A stretch of 64,000 nucleotides of DNA from an uncultured delta proteobacterium (GCA_903901335.1 CAIUQR010000083.1:1-64000); one strand, 5' to 3'; positions 11,998 through 20,275 are shown, numbered from the stretch's first letter. Notes: generated by a model not told the origin, from the sequence alone. Translations and numbers: made by a program.

Positions 11998-12222
11998 TTA
12001 CTCATCCCAGAAGATGCAATCCTCCGGACAGTTTTTAATCGCCTCGTCGACCTTATCTACCGGATACTCAGAGAGGTCGATCACCTCGATGCAGCCGGTC
12101 TCTTTGTTATAGCGGAAGACCTCCGGGGCAATCTCAATGCATCCCTCGCAGCGGCTGCATCGCCCGAGATCTACCACCGGAATCATCCGTACACCCGCCT
12201 TCTTTGGTAAACTGTATTTCAT
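11998..12222 (-). CDS. Small ferredoxin
   Basis: Low-molecular-weight iron-sulfur electron carrier of about 74 residues. The cysteine pattern C-S-R-C-E-G-C-I-E near residue 22 with a final C-P near the C terminus (AIKNCPEDCIFWDE) fits a single 4Fe-4S ferredoxin of the Fer4_15 type. The frame is open upstream to 12327, but an AGG-type ribosome site eight to nine bases before the ATG at 12222 and typical ferredoxin length favour this start. It is divergent from the flavodiiron gene, a possible redox partner. Confidence 0.82.
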   Translation of the reverse strand: MKYSLPKKAGVRMIPVVDLGRCSRCEGCIEIAPEVFRYNKETGCIEVIDLSEYPVDKVDEAIKNCPEDCIFWDE

Positions 12223-12337
12223 TTTCCACATCCTGTCTTTGCAGATTTTTATCAAACAGCCTGTTTCACTGCATCTCAAACATATCCTGAGAGCAAGAAT
12301 TTTTCGATATTCCGGATCGTTTTTCATTCAGCCATGC

Positions 12338-12366
12338 TTGACAAAGCAGATGCCGATAAATAGTAT
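12338..12366 (+). promoter_or_regulatory. Sigma-70-type promoter for fprA
   Basis: TTGACA at 12338-12343 and TAGTAT at 12361-12366 with an exact 17-bp spacer. It predicts a transcript start near 12373, giving a leader of about 184 nt before the flavodiiron gene that would include the small reading frame at 12392. Confidence 0.6.
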
Positions 12367-12391
12367 TGATTCTCTTCTAATAATCATTAAC

Positions 12392-12556
12392 ATGACCAAA
12401 AGAACCAATAATAAAAAACTAGCCAAGAAAACGTTGCCGAAAAGAAGAATACAGGTACAATTCAGCAGCGGAGAGGCTTTTTCGTTTCCTTTCCGTACGG
12501 TTACAATAAAACATTTCGGTGCATTGAAATACTCATACTATTCGGAGGATAGATAA
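12392..12556 (+). CDS. 54-residue basic leader ORF before fprA
   Basis: Small open frame of 54 residues, strongly basic at the N terminus (MTKRTNNKKLAKK) and ending in YYSEDR. It starts about 19 nt downstream of the predicted transcript start. Its TAA stop directly abuts the TTG start of fprA, so the GGAGG site of fprA lies inside its last codons. That layout is what a translationally coupled leader would show. No clear ribosome site precedes its own ATG and I recognise no family, so it may be chance. Confidence 0.35.
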   Translation: MTKRTNNKKLAKKTLPKRRIQVQFSSGEAFSFPFRTVTIKHFGALKYSYYSEDR

Positions 12557-13750
12557 TTGAACCCTATTACGGTGAAAGACAATATTTACTGGGTGGGAGC
12601 GGTTGACTGGGACGTTCGCGATTTTCACGGATATTCAACCAACAGGGGGACAACCTACAATGCCTTTCTGATAATCGATGAAAAGATAACCCTCGTCGAC
12701 ACGGTCAAACGGTCATTAAAAGATGATTTCCTTAGTCGTATCAAAGAAATTATCGATCCGGAGAAGATTGATTATATCGTGGTCAACCATGTGGAGATGG
12801 ATCATTCCGGCAGTCTTGCCGAGATGGTCGCGTTGATCAAACCGGAAAAGGTCATCTGTTCCAAAATGGGGCACCAGGCCTTGCTGCAGCATTTCCACCA
12901 TGATGACTGGCCCTATCAGATCGTCAAGTCCGGTGATGAGATCAGCCTCGGCAAACGGACCCTCTCCTTCCTGGAAACACGGATGCTGCACTGGCCCGAT
13001 TCCATGTTCACCTATGTCAAAGAGGATAAGCTGCTTTTCTCAAGCGACGCCTTCGGTCAGCATCTGGCCACCAGTGAACGCTTCGACGATCAGGTGGACC
13101 AGGCCATCCTGCTGGAGGAACTGACTAAATACTATGCAAATATCCTGACCCTCTATTCGCCGAATGTCAAAAAACTGCTGGCCCAGGTGGCGGAAATGGC
13201 TCTGCCGATCGACATGATCGCCCCCGACCATGGTGTCATCTGGAGAACGAATCCTGGTATGGCTATCACCGCCTATGCCAAATGGTGCAACAATCAGGGT
13301 GACGGCAACGCGCTGATTATCTACGATACCATGTGGCATTCAACGGAGACCATGGCCAAGGCCATCGCCACCGGTCTGCAGGACGAAGGGGTCTCCTACA
13401 AGCTCCTGAATCTCCGCCACAACCACCGGAGCGACGTGATGCGGGAGGTCCTGAACGCCAGCGCCTTGATCCTCGGCTCGCCTACCCTGAATAACGGTCT
13501 GCTGCCGCGGATGGCCGGATTTCTGATGTATATGCGGGGCCTGCGGCCGACCAATAAGATCGGTGCCGCCTTCGGCTCCTACGGCTGGTCCGGCGAATCG
13601 GTCCGGTTGTTGAACGAGGCCATGACGGAGATGAAACTGGACATCATCGATGAGGGGTTCCGGGTGAAGTATGTGCCGGAAGCACATGATCTTTCGCGTT
13701 GTGTCGACCTTGGACGGAAGGTCGGCCTGGCTTTGAAAGAAAAGAAATAA
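12557..13750 (+). CDS. FprA-type flavodiiron protein (A-type flavoprotein)
   Basis: Cytoplasmic oxygen and/or nitric oxide reductase of anaerobes. The N-terminal metallo-beta-lactamase-like domain carries the diiron ligands (HVEMDHSG, the later DAFGQHL region and PDHGVIWR), and the C-terminal flavodoxin domain (about residues 250-397) binds FMN (YDTMWHSTETMAKAI; GSYGWSGESV). Length of 397 is normal. It starts at TTG 12557, supported by GGAGG at 12544-12548 and by family-like N terminus (MNPITVKDNIYWVGAVDW). No rubredoxin gene is adjacent; the divergent ferredoxin could donate electrons (inference). Confidence 0.95.
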   Translation: MNPITVKDNIYWVGAVDWDVRDFHGYSTNRGTTYNAFLIIDEKITLVDTVKRSLKDDFLSRIKEIIDPEKIDYIVVNHVEMDHSGSLAEMVALIKPEKVICSKMGHQALLQHFHHDDWPYQIVKSGDEISLGKRTLSFLETRMLHWPDSMFTYVKEDKLLFSSDAFGQHLATSERFDDQVDQAILLEELTKYYANILTLYSPNVKKLLAQVAEMALPIDMIAPDHGVIWRTNPGMAITAYAKWCNNQGDGNALIIYDTMWHSTETMAKAIATGLQDEGVSYKLLNLRHNHRSDVMREVLNASALILGSPTLNNGLLPRMAGFLMYMRGLRPTNKIGAAFGSYGWSGESVRLLNEAMTEMKLDIIDEGFRVKYVPEAHDLSRCVDLGRKVGLALKEKK

Positions 13751-13763
13751 TTCTCTTCTCGAA

Positions 13764-13787
13764 CGAGCGGGTCTCTGTACCCGCTCG
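13764..13787 (+). terminator. Hairpin after fprA
   Basis: Perfect 9-bp inverted repeat (CGAGCGGGT / ACCCGCTCG) with a 6-nt loop. There is no following T-run, so it may be a weak terminator or an mRNA 3' stabilising stem rather than a strong intrinsic terminator. Confidence 0.5.
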
Positions 13788-13798
13788 ATGGAAACAGC

Positions 13799-14281
13799 AT
13801 GAAAATAATCGCGCGCCATGTACTGCTCGTCGCAGGCGATTCGTATCAGACGTGCAGAAATCAGGTAGTGGATTTTTTTAACCGGACGCAGCTCGTCCGC
13901 TATGATCGCGTCAGGCTTAATACAAAAAAATCAAGGCCGGGCAGTCACCAGGATTTTATCCACTGTGTGGCCGAGGCCATCCAGAACAACAGACATATTC
14001 TGGCGGGATTGGTCAAGGATCTGGAAAGCACCGGCGTCAGGACCACAGCCGATCTGCTGTCGATGCAGCAGGGGTATCCGAGCAAGGTCCTGCATATTCT
14101 GACCCATTTCCTCGATGGATTCATCGGCATTGATACCATTTTCTATAACCTGATCGACGACAGCCACTGGCTTCCTGAGCAGACACAGAAGGCAATAGCA
14201 GAAGCACCTGACGGATACTGGCTGATCTGCGTTGATTGCTCTTCCGATACCCCGGAAAAAGCCTCCTTGATCCGTCAATAG
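13799..14281 (+). CDS. Hypothetical protein, 160 residues
   Basis: Soluble protein not assigned to a family. It begins MKIIARHVLLVAGDSYQTC, has a central helical stretch (DLESTGVRTTADLLSMQQG) and a hydrophobic segment (LTHFLDGFIGIDTIFYNLI), and ends with WLICVDCSSDTPEKASLIRQ. It lies 48 bp after fprA, behind the hairpin, on the same strand, and could be a downstream operon member if the hairpin is leaky. It converges with the TolB-like gene. Function unknown. Confidence 0.65.
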   Translation: MKIIARHVLLVAGDSYQTCRNQVVDFFNRTQLVRYDRVRLNTKKSRPGSHQDFIHCVAEAIQNNRHILAGLVKDLESTGVRTTADLLSMQQGYPSKVLHILTHFLDGFIGIDTIFYNLIDDSHWLPEQTQKAIAEAPDGYWLICVDCSSDTPEKASLIRQ

Positions 14282-14333
14282 ACCTCCTTGACTCTGCCGG
14301 TGGCCTCATTTTTATTTGCATCCACTCTTTTGC

Positions 14334-15632
14334 CTAGTGCATCCTTGCCCATCGCGGGTAAGACTGGCTCCCCGGATATGAGAAGAGCTGCCGCTCAAAA
14401 CTCCCGTCTTTGAGCATGACGTAAATCTTATAGACTCCACCTTTCTGTTTTGAGAAGACTATCTGATTGCCATCCGGTGACCAGGCCGGCATTTCATTTC
14501 TGGCCAGATCTTTAGTGATCCGGGTCGGCTTAGCATCCGGGTTCGGTTGGATGGTGCATATCTGATAGAGGCCGTCGATGAGGCTGGAGTAGACAATAAG
14601 GTCCTCTTTGGGAGACCAATCAGGTTCGGCATTCTCCGAGCCGGTAAAGGTGAGCCTTTGGACTTTTTTGCTTGCGAGGTCCATCAGATAAAGTTGAGGT
14701 TTCCCTCCTCTATCCGAGACAAAAACAATCCGTTCGCCATCGCTGGAATAAGATGCCGACACATTTACTCCTTCATTGTTAGTCAGTTGTTCCAGTATAT
14801 TCCCACGAATATCCATGAGATAGAGATCGGGATTACCGTTGAGGGAAAGCGTGACGATCATGGTTCTACCATCAGGGGCCCAGGCGGTGGCCAGATTCAT
14901 TCCTGTGTGTCGAGAGAAGGCATGTGTCGTCTCACTTTGTTGTAAGTCAGTGATATAAAGATACTGATTTTCCGTATGATACGATGTATAGGACAGGAGC
15001 TGACCATCCGGAGAAAATCGAGGGGAGACGACCAGATTACGGTGCCGGGTTACCTGCCTGAAATGATGTCCGAGAATGTCGGTGATATATGCTTCCTTGA
15101 CTTTGTTGTTTGCAGAAATAAAGACAATCTGGGACCAGGCAATACCCTTTTCTCCTGTAACTTCTTTGATAACATTGTCGCAGAACTTAAAGAGCATCTC
15201 ATCTTTTTGGCTTATCGGTCCATTATATGATTTTCCCGTGAGTATGCCGCCGCTGGCAACCTCAAGCAGCCTCAACTGAAGGGCAAGACTCCCGGAAGAA
15301 GCTGAGTATTGACTGAGGATGACATAATCGGCGCCCAGTTCATGCCAGTCTGCCGTTTGGGAGTCGCCGTAGGATTTGGCTGGAATCACAGAGATGATTC
15401 CGTGAAATTGCAGAGCCTTTCCTAAAATATCGGCCAACTCCCGACCAAGAGGCTCTTGCTGATCCCGTGACTCCTGACTTGCAAAAGCAGGAACGGCAAC
15501 GTTGATTTTTCTGGCGGCAGGCGATGTGATATCCAGATATGCCAGTCCTTCGGCAAAAGCCGTATTCGAGATCAGGAAGGTGGATGCTACCAGAGCGTAT
15601 ACGAAGAGGACCAGTGCTGTACGTATTTTCAT
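14334..15632 (-). CDS. TolB-like periplasmic beta-propeller protein
   Basis: Secreted six-bladed propeller protein of about 432 residues. An N-terminal signal peptide (hydrophobic core ALVLFVYALVA, cleavage near AFA) precedes a TolB amino-terminal domain (roughly residues 35-160) and repeated WD40-like PD40 blades with the recurrent PRFSPDGQLLSY, ATAWAPDGR, ASYSSDGERIVFVSD, PDWSPKEDLIVYSS and PAWSPDGNQIVFS patterns. The tolQRA and pal genes are absent here, so membership of a Tol-Pal system is not shown. The ATG at 15632 overlaps the stop of a 19-codon leader frame (ATGA), which decides the start. Confidence 0.85.
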   Translation of the reverse strand: MKIRTALVLFVYALVASTFLISNTAFAEGLAYLDITSPAARKINVAVPAFASQESRDQQEPLGRELADILGKALQFHGIISVIPAKSYGDSQTADWHELGADYVILSQYSASSGSLALQLRLLEVASGGILTGKSYNGPISQKDEMLFKFCDNVIKEVTGEKGIAWSQIVFISANNKVKEAYITDILGHHFRQVTRHRNLVVSPRFSPDGQLLSYTSYHTENQYLYITDLQQSETTHAFSRHTGMNLATAWAPDGRTMIVTLSLNGNPDLYLMDIRGNILEQLTNNEGVNVSASYSSDGERIVFVSDRGGKPQLYLMDLASKKVQRLTFTGSENAEPDWSPKEDLIVYSSLIDGLYQICTIQPNPDAKPTRITKDLARNEMPAWSPDGNQIVFSKQKGGVYKIYVMLKDGSFERQLFSYPGSQSYPRWARMH

Positions 15633-15688
15633 AAGAAACATTGAACTGTTGTGTGAAATTTCTCACCCTTGAAAAAACACCCGATCAT
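15629..15688 (-). CDS. 19-codon leader peptide coupled to the TolB-like gene
   Basis: A 19-residue frame (MIGCFFKGEKFHTTVQCFL) preceded by a strong AAGGAGGT site six bases before its ATG at 15688. Its TGA overlaps the ATG of the TolB-like gene in an ATGA arrangement. The TolB-like gene has no good ribosome site of its own, so ribosomes probably enter here and reinitiate. It could instead be the relic of an older start. Confidence 0.4.
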   Translation of the reverse strand: MIGCFFKGEKFHTTVQCFL

Positions 15689-15691
15689 GTT

Positions 15692-17221
15692 CTACCTCCT
15701 TACTGACGTTGCTTTAATGATTTGAGATAATCGCTTCTCGGCTTCATGCAGCGCTTCCTGCGCCTGCTTACGCTCGGTTATATCTCTGACGGTGACTAAA
15801 AGACGATCCATACTGTCTATTTCCACACGCCTCATCTTGACATCAACCCAGAATACACGCCCTGCTTTATCCTTCGCCTTCCACTCAAAATGCTGCGGTT
15901 CTCCTTGAGCGGCCCGTAAAATCCATTCCTTGGCATCTTGAATGGTATAGGGAGGTTCGCCGGCGCTCAATACCCCGACATCGATCTGCTGTGCTTCCTC
16001 TCTGCTGTATCCATACATTTCGCACATCTTTTGGTTCACATCTAAAATGCCGCCTGTCTCTATATCCTGGATAAAAATGGAATCATTGGCTGAATCAAAA
16101 ATCGTCCGATATTGCTCCTCGCTTTTCTGGAGAGCTTCCGTTTGCCGGTCAAGTTCAGTGATCATCCGGTTGAAAGCATGAGACAGCGTTCCGATCTCAT
16201 CATGCGTTCCAATATCGAGATGTTTGTCCTTGCCAATCTTTCCGGGGAGCGCTTCAACGTGATGGGTGAATGCAACGAGTGGATGGGTTAGATACTTGAT
16301 GAGATAATAGACCATAATTAAAATGCAGATTATCCCTACGGTCGCTGATACGAAAATTTTTTTCTTCAAATTATAAATTTTTTCGTGGGCCTCAGAAATA
16401 GGATAACTTGATCCCAGTATCCAGCCATTCACCTTGAGGTGTTTGAAGGAGGTCAGCATGGGTAAACCGGAGGAATTGACTGTTTCGCCAGTCCCCTCGA
16501 AGCCATTAACGGCCTTGTCATAGAGAAGGTTGGTGCCGGGAGGGACGGATTCAAATATCCGTTTCGCATCAGGATGCATGATTATTATCCGGGTCTCCCG
16601 AGTCGTCAGGAAGAGATACCCTGCACGTCCTAAGGATATCTCCGAAATATCCTGAAGAATGTTATCCCCCATCAAGTCCATGGCCCCCAACAAGATCCCG
16701 ACCAAGACACCATTCTTGTTGAAGACGGGAGCGGTCATCATAACAAGGGGATGTTTTTGGGCCTGGGATGAAATGTAAGGGTCTGAAATAACGGGCTTCT
16801 TAGTTGCTACTGTGTCCTTGTAATAAAGTCGAAAGGAGAGATCAAATCCACGACGATCGGAAACAAACGGCGACTCCGCGAAAACCTTCCCTTCCGGTGT
16901 GAGGATTGACACACGATTATCGAAGATGCGCTGCAGGCCGGTCATGCTGTCGAGGAGGTCCTGAGCGCGATCCGGATCATCGAGTACCTCCTGAGGAATT
17001 CTGAGCGCCGCATCGATGAGCTGGTTATGAGCAGCGGTCAGTGTCTTATCAATCTCACCCGCTAAACCAGTCACCATGACGAACTGATCCTGGGCAATGG
17101 TAGCTTTGAGCTGTTGCTCAAAGTAAGAAAACATAATAAATGCCACGGTGGACATCAGGGAGATAACCAGGACTGAGACGGCAATAGTGATTTTTGATTT
17201 TAATCTGAATTGATACGCCAT
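15692..17221 (-). CDS. Cache-HAMP-PAS sensor protein without output domain
   Basis: Membrane signal receiver of 509 residues. In order: TM helix (residues about 12-33), a large periplasmic double-Cache region with the LSFRLYYKDTVATKKPVISD and ILLGAMDL segments, second TM (about 290-312), HAMP linker (LGTHDEIGTLSHAFNRMITEL... in parts) and one PAS/PAC domain ending VTVRDITERKQAQEAL. The protein stops after the next linker (RLSQIIKATSVRR), where another PAS or a kinase/GGDEF domain would normally follow. Start chosen at 17221, seven bases after GGAGG. Either a truncated sensor or one that signals through a partner. Confidence 0.85.
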   Translation of the reverse strand: MAYQFRLKSKITIAVSVLVISLMSTVAFIMFSYFEQQLKATIAQDQFVMVTGLAGEIDKTLTAAHNQLIDAALRIPQEVLDDPDRAQDLLDSMTGLQRIFDNRVSILTPEGKVFAESPFVSDRRGFDLSFRLYYKDTVATKKPVISDPYISSQAQKHPLVMMTAPVFNKNGVLVGILLGAMDLMGDNILQDISEISLGRAGYLFLTTRETRIIIMHPDAKRIFESVPPGTNLLYDKAVNGFEGTGETVNSSGLPMLTSFKHLKVNGWILGSSYPISEAHEKIYNLKKKIFVSATVGIICILIMVYYLIKYLTHPLVAFTHHVEALPGKIGKDKHLDIGTHDEIGTLSHAFNRMITELDRQTEALQKSEEQYRTIFDSANDSIFIQDIETGGILDVNQKMCEMYGYSREEAQQIDVGVLSAGEPPYTIQDAKEWILRAAQGEPQHFEWKAKDKAGRVFWVDVKMRRVEIDSMDRLLVTVRDITERKQAQEALHEAEKRLSQIIKATSVRR

Positions 17222-17391
17222 CTTCACGCCTCCGTTTTTTTAGGAGATTGACTTCGGGAAAAGTCAGTTACCGGATTATGGACAGTAACTATTTATTACG
17301 TCAATTGTTTGGCAATCTCAAGGATATTCAGGAGCTATTGTGTTGATTATGGATTTCAAGACAATAACAGGGACGTCAAGAGGTGATCACA

Positions 17392-17571
17392 TCAAACGGC
17401 GGCCACTGTCTTCCGGTTCAGGACCCGCAACATCCTCTCCAGGTTGTTACAGGTCCTGAACGAATCAGCCATATCCCGCCCCCTTTGTGAAGAGGCGAGC
17501 GATGGGACGGCAGATCCGTGTTCTTTCTCTTTCTTAAACCAGTTCCAGGGTGCCGGTTTTTTAAAATACAT
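17392..17571 (-). pseudogene. 59-residue ORF resembling an Hsp20 N terminus
   Basis: This fills the 369-bp gap between the sensor gene and the first Hsp20 gene. A 59-residue frame starts MYFKKPAPWNWFKKEKEHG and ends LERMLRVLNRKTVAAV. The PWNWFKKE start followed by a short polar linker and an amphipathic helix is like the N-terminal arm of one Hsp20 subclass, without the alpha-crystallin domain. It begins 26 bp after the Hsp20 gene on the same strand. Either a decayed Hsp20 remnant or a small protein of the operon. The ribosome site is weak. Confidence 0.35.
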
Positions 17572-17596
17572 TTAAGGGTCCGTTTGATATCGATTT

Positions 17597-17980
17597 CTAG
17601 CTTGTTTTAATTTCAATTTTTTTCGGTTTTGCTGCGGAAGTTTTGCCCAGATGCAGCTGTAAAACCCCATCATGCAGTTCAGCGCTGATATTTTCAGTAT
17701 CGATGGACTGAGGCACTGAAAACACCCGATGATATTCCACATCGCCGAACTCTTCCCAGACCACGGCGCCTTCAACGTTCAGTTTACGGGTGCCGGTGAG
17801 GGTCAGTTTGCCGTTATCGATATGTATCGTCAGGTTTTCACGGGTGACGCCGGGGAGATCGGCATTCACGAGAATCTCGCTCTCGTTTTCGAGAATGTCC
17901 ACTTCAGGGACAATCGAACGGAGCTGACGAGTAGGTTCAATTTGCGTATCTGCCTTTTTTGTCATTGCGGTCTCGCTCAT
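17597..17980 (-). CDS. Small heat-shock protein, Hsp20 family
   Basis: ATP-independent holdase chaperone of 127 residues. The alpha-crystallin domain spans roughly residues 25-115: VDILENESEILVNADLPGV at its start, LTIHIDNGKLTLTGTRK in the middle, and a C-terminal ELHDGVLQLHLGKT ahead of a KPKKIEI tail containing the I-x-I interaction motif. The frame is open to 17995, but the ATG at 17980 has GGAGG eight bases upstream. It lies 48 bp after the second Hsp20 gene, so the two and the cold-shock gene probably share a transcript. Confidence 0.93.
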   Translation of the reverse strand: MSETAMTKKADTQIEPTRQLRSIVPEVDILENESEILVNADLPGVTRENLTIHIDNGKLTLTGTRKLNVEGAVVWEEFGDVEYHRVFSVPQSIDTENISAELHDGVLQLHLGKTSAAKPKKIEIKTS

Positions 17981-18028
17981 ATCCATAACCTCCAAGGTGA
18001 TCTTTTGGGTAGTCTGTCCGAAATGTCT

Positions 18029-18475
18029 TTATCCTATAGGTATCTGGCGCGGTGTTGCAGCAGCCGATTTGGCGAGGGACAGACGCAGGATACCATTCTG
18101 CAGGGCTGCCTCCACCCTCTCTGCATCGATGTCGGCCGGGAGGGTGAAACTCCTGGTAAACGACAGTGTGTTTCTCTCATTGCGATGGATGGAATAGCCT
18201 TGAGGGGGTTCAGTTTTCCGTGTGCCGCTCAACTCGAGGTAGTTCCCCTGGACTTTTACCGAAAGGTCTTCCTTCGAGAAGCCTGGAACCTCCGCCCGGA
18301 CTTCGAACTTACCGCCAAGATCGTAGATGTTTGTTTTTGGTGTGCTTGCCTCGCCGGCCCATCCGGCATTCCATCGGTAGGAGCGGTCAAAATCCGAGGA
18401 AAGGCCATCGATACCGGTGCGAAGCAGATTAATGGTTTTGAGCATTCGGTCGATCTCACTCCATCTCGTCGACAT
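18029..18475 (-). CDS. Small heat-shock protein, Hsp20 family
   Basis: Second Hsp20 holdase, 148 residues, only distantly similar to its neighbour at 17597. The alpha-crystallin domain runs from about residue 45 (NIYDLGGKFEVRAEVPGF) through YLELSGTRKTEPPQGY and FTRSFTLPADID to the closing ALQNGILRLSLAKS; the C-terminal tail is RQIPIG, with the I-x-I motif. AAGGAGG seven bases before the ATG at 18475 fixes the start. Two dissimilar Hsp20s side by side often co-assemble, which would be an inference here. Confidence 0.94.
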   Translation of the reverse strand: MSTRWSEIDRMLKTINLLRTGIDGLSSDFDRSYRWNAGWAGEASTPKTNIYDLGGKFEVRAEVPGFSKEDLSVKVQGNYLELSGTRKTEPPQGYSIHRNERNTLSFTRSFTLPADIDAERVEAALQNGILRLSLAKSAAATPRQIPIG

Positions 18476-18535
18476 AGTATTTCCCTCCTTGGTTGAATTT
18501 TCTTTCAAGATCCGGATATTCTGGGGTTTAAAGGC

Positions 18536-18784
18536 TTATCTTGAGATCTGCGTCCTTTTCTGCCTGCCCTCTTCCAATTTAAAGTCCAGCTTGACAACAT
18601 TTCCGGCAGCCGGCCCTTTCGGACCCTGGACAATCTCAAAGCTGACAGGCTGGCCTTCGTTCAGGGATTTATAGCCTTCTCCCTGAATGCCCGTATGGTG
18701 GACGAAAACGTCCTTTCCGTTTTCCTGCTCGATAAAGCCATAACCCTTGTTCGAATTAAACCATTTCACTTTTCCTTTCAACAT
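18536..18784 (-). CDS. Cold-shock-domain protein
   Basis: Single-stranded nucleic-acid chaperone of 82 residues. RNP1 (KGYGFIEQ) and RNP2 (VFVHHTGI) motifs are intact in the N-terminal 65 residues. The C-terminal tail ([18 protein letters not shown]) is longer and more basic than in classic CspA. An AGGAG site precedes the ATG, and a GGTCCC/GGGACC hairpin (18808-18824) lies just upstream of it in the leader. It is 60 bp upstream of the Hsp20 gene, same strand. Confidence 0.95.
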   Translation of the reverse strand: MLKGKVKWFNSNKGYGFIEQENGKDVFVHHTGIQGEGYKSLNEGQPVSFEIVQGPKGPAAGNVVKLDFKLEEGRQKRTQISR

Positions 18785-18903
18785 GTTATAAAACTCCTGT
18801 TGGTTATGGTCCCTCCCGGGGACCTCTTCTTGAGATGCCGGATTGCCGATTGCTGAATCAAAAAATCTTTGCAGAAAACGTGCAAATATTTTTTTGTAAG
18901 TGA

Positions 18904-19416
18904 CTAAAGAGAAGGATTCCGGTCTTTAGGTTTCGGACTTCCGAACCGTGACAGGGCTTCCTGGGAGGCCTTCTTCAGCTCTTTCCAGGAGGCCTCAATG
19001 CCCTTTTTCGTGGACTGCCACATTTCCTCGCTTACCCCCGTGAGATCATGTATTTTCAGCTTAATTTCATCTTCGAACTTTTTCTCCAGCCTTTTGATAT
19101 CCTCCAGGGCTTCGGTCTTCCTTTTTCCAGCCATGCTCTTGGCCCTCGCCTTCAGGGTATCGATTTTGTCATTGAAGCCTTTCAGTTCAGCCTTGATTTT
19201 TCTCAGATACACCGCTCTCTTATTTTCCGTGCTGCTGCCTGGAAGGCAATCACTTCTCCAGCAGCAGTCGGACTGATCGCAGGAATCAAGCCCTGTCTGG
19301 AAACAGGGCGAATTTCCTTCTTTTTTCTGGATGGCATGAATCAGATCGACTTTTCCTGTCTTGCCTGGTTTCAGACCCAGTGCTTCGGCCCTTGCCCTCA
19401 CCTCTGATAGTTGCAT
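18904..19416 (-). CDS. SAP-like/CCWR motif protein with stress coiled-coil
   Basis: A 170-residue protein with two parts. Residues 1-60 match the two small proteins at 20096 and 20596: a SAP/Rho-N-like helix-turn-helix ([30 protein letters not shown]) followed by [20 protein letters not shown] with six cysteines close together. Residues 65-170 are a charged helical coiled coil ([38 protein letters not shown]) like the sll1863-type stress-associated helical proteins. It lies 119 bp upstream of the cold-shock gene. Nucleic-acid binding is a guess from the SAP-like part. Confidence 0.75.
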   Translation of the reverse strand: MQLSEVRARAEALGLKPGKTGKVDLIHAIQKKEGNSPCFQTGLDSCDQSDCCWRSDCLPGSSTENKRAVYLRKIKAELKGFNDKIDTLKARAKSMAGKRKTEALEDIKRLEKKFEDEIKLKIHDLTGVSEEMWQSTKKGIEASWKELKKASQEALSRFGSPKPKDRNPSL

Positions 19417-19458
19417 GATTCAATCTCCCTTTTGCTGAAAATCATGGTCTCCATAATG

Positions 19459-20034
19459 TTACATTTTCAACCAACTCTCTTTCTGCCTTTCATAGCATTC
19501 GGGACAACAGCCATGGGTAAGGTCGGCCCCGCTTTTTTGACTCAGGTATTCTTCCAGCTGCCGCCATCTCCCTGCTCCATATTGGGTGCCGGTATCATCC
19601 CGGATTTTTTTGCAATACATACAAATCGGGATCACCTTTTCGTAAATCTTGTTTTTTTTCAATGCATTCTGCTTTTCCAGGACTCGTCCCATCCTCAGGA
19701 CCAGTTCATCGGCATCACACGGTTTAAGAAGAAAATCATCTGCACCTGAGCGAAGCGCCTCTATGGCCAGGCTTATATCACCCTGGCCGGTGAGGATGAA
19801 CACCCCGGTTTCCGCATTGATCTTTTTTATCTCCTGCAAGACCTCGAGGCCGCTGATTCCGTCCATGGCCAGATCGGTAATCACCAGGTCGAAAACACCG
19901 GTCCGGAATTCATCTAAGGCAGCTTCACCGCTTTTTGCTGTTTTCACATAAAAGTTATTTCTCTCCAGGTAGTTGCCAAGAGATTTCAGAACAGGTTCCT
20001 CATCGTCAACCAACAGGACAGCCTTGTTACGCAT
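19459..20034 (-). CDS. Response regulator with C-terminal four-cysteine module
   Basis: Two-component regulator of 191 residues. The receiver domain covers residues 1-120 (acidic pocket DDEE, phospho-acceptor in VITDLAMDG, LTGQG, and lysine in LLKPCD). The C-terminal 60 residues hold the module ICMYCKKIRDDTGT ... GRWRQLEEYL ... HGCCPECYE, two CxxC pairs about 40 residues apart that could bind zinc. The same module ends the proteins at 24221 and 28414. No DNA-binding domain. Start at 20034, with GAGGGGGGGAG upstream. No kinase is adjacent; the nearest is at 22095. Confidence 0.88.
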   Translation of the reverse strand: MRNKAVLLVDDEEPVLKSLGNYLERNNFYVKTAKSGEAALDEFRTGVFDLVITDLAMDGISGLEVLQEIKKINAETGVFILTGQGDISLAIEALRSGADDFLLKPCDADELVLRMGRVLEKQNALKKNKIYEKVIPICMYCKKIRDDTGTQYGAGRWRQLEEYLSQKSGADLTHGCCPECYERQKESWLKM

Positions 20035-20095
20035 TGTCTCCCCCCCCTCTGCAGGCGTATGCCGTGCAAAGTGACTCACGCATTGGCCTTTCGTT

Positions 20096-20275
20096 TCAGA
20101 TCAGACAGTCTTTCCGCCAACAACACTCCACCTGATCGCAGGAACCGCCGTTCATCTGAAAACACGGCTGATTACCCTCCTCGGTCTGAATTTTTCTGAT
20201 GAGCTCAGTCTTCTTCAGCTTTTCGGTTTTGATGCCCAGTTCCTTCGCCTTCTTTTGCACTTCCGTCATTTTCAT
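20096..20275 (-). CDS. SAP-like/CCWR small protein
   Basis: A 59-residue protein: MKMTEVQKKAKELGIKTEK, then a lysine-rich second helix (KKTELIRKIQTEEGN) and a cysteine cluster PCFQMNGGSCDQVECCWRKD plus C. The two-helix LExxGI..KKTELIR pattern resembles SAP or Rho-N nucleic-acid binding domains; the cysteines could bind metal. AGGAG seven bases before the ATG at 20275 decides the start. About 70 percent identical by eye to the protein at 20596, suggesting duplication. Function unknown. Confidence 0.75.
   Translation of the reverse strand: MKMTEVQKKAKELGIKTEKLKKTELIRKIQTEEGNQPCFQMNGGSCDQVECCWRKDCLI

Noticed and set aside
11911..12210. A 99-residue plus-strand frame opposite the ferredoxin
   Set aside because: Shadow of the ferredoxin gene, which has clear cysteine motifs.
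14334..15632. Assigning the propeller protein to a Tol-Pal system
   Set aside because: No tolQ, tolR, tolA or pal gene is in the window; only the TolB-like fold is supported.
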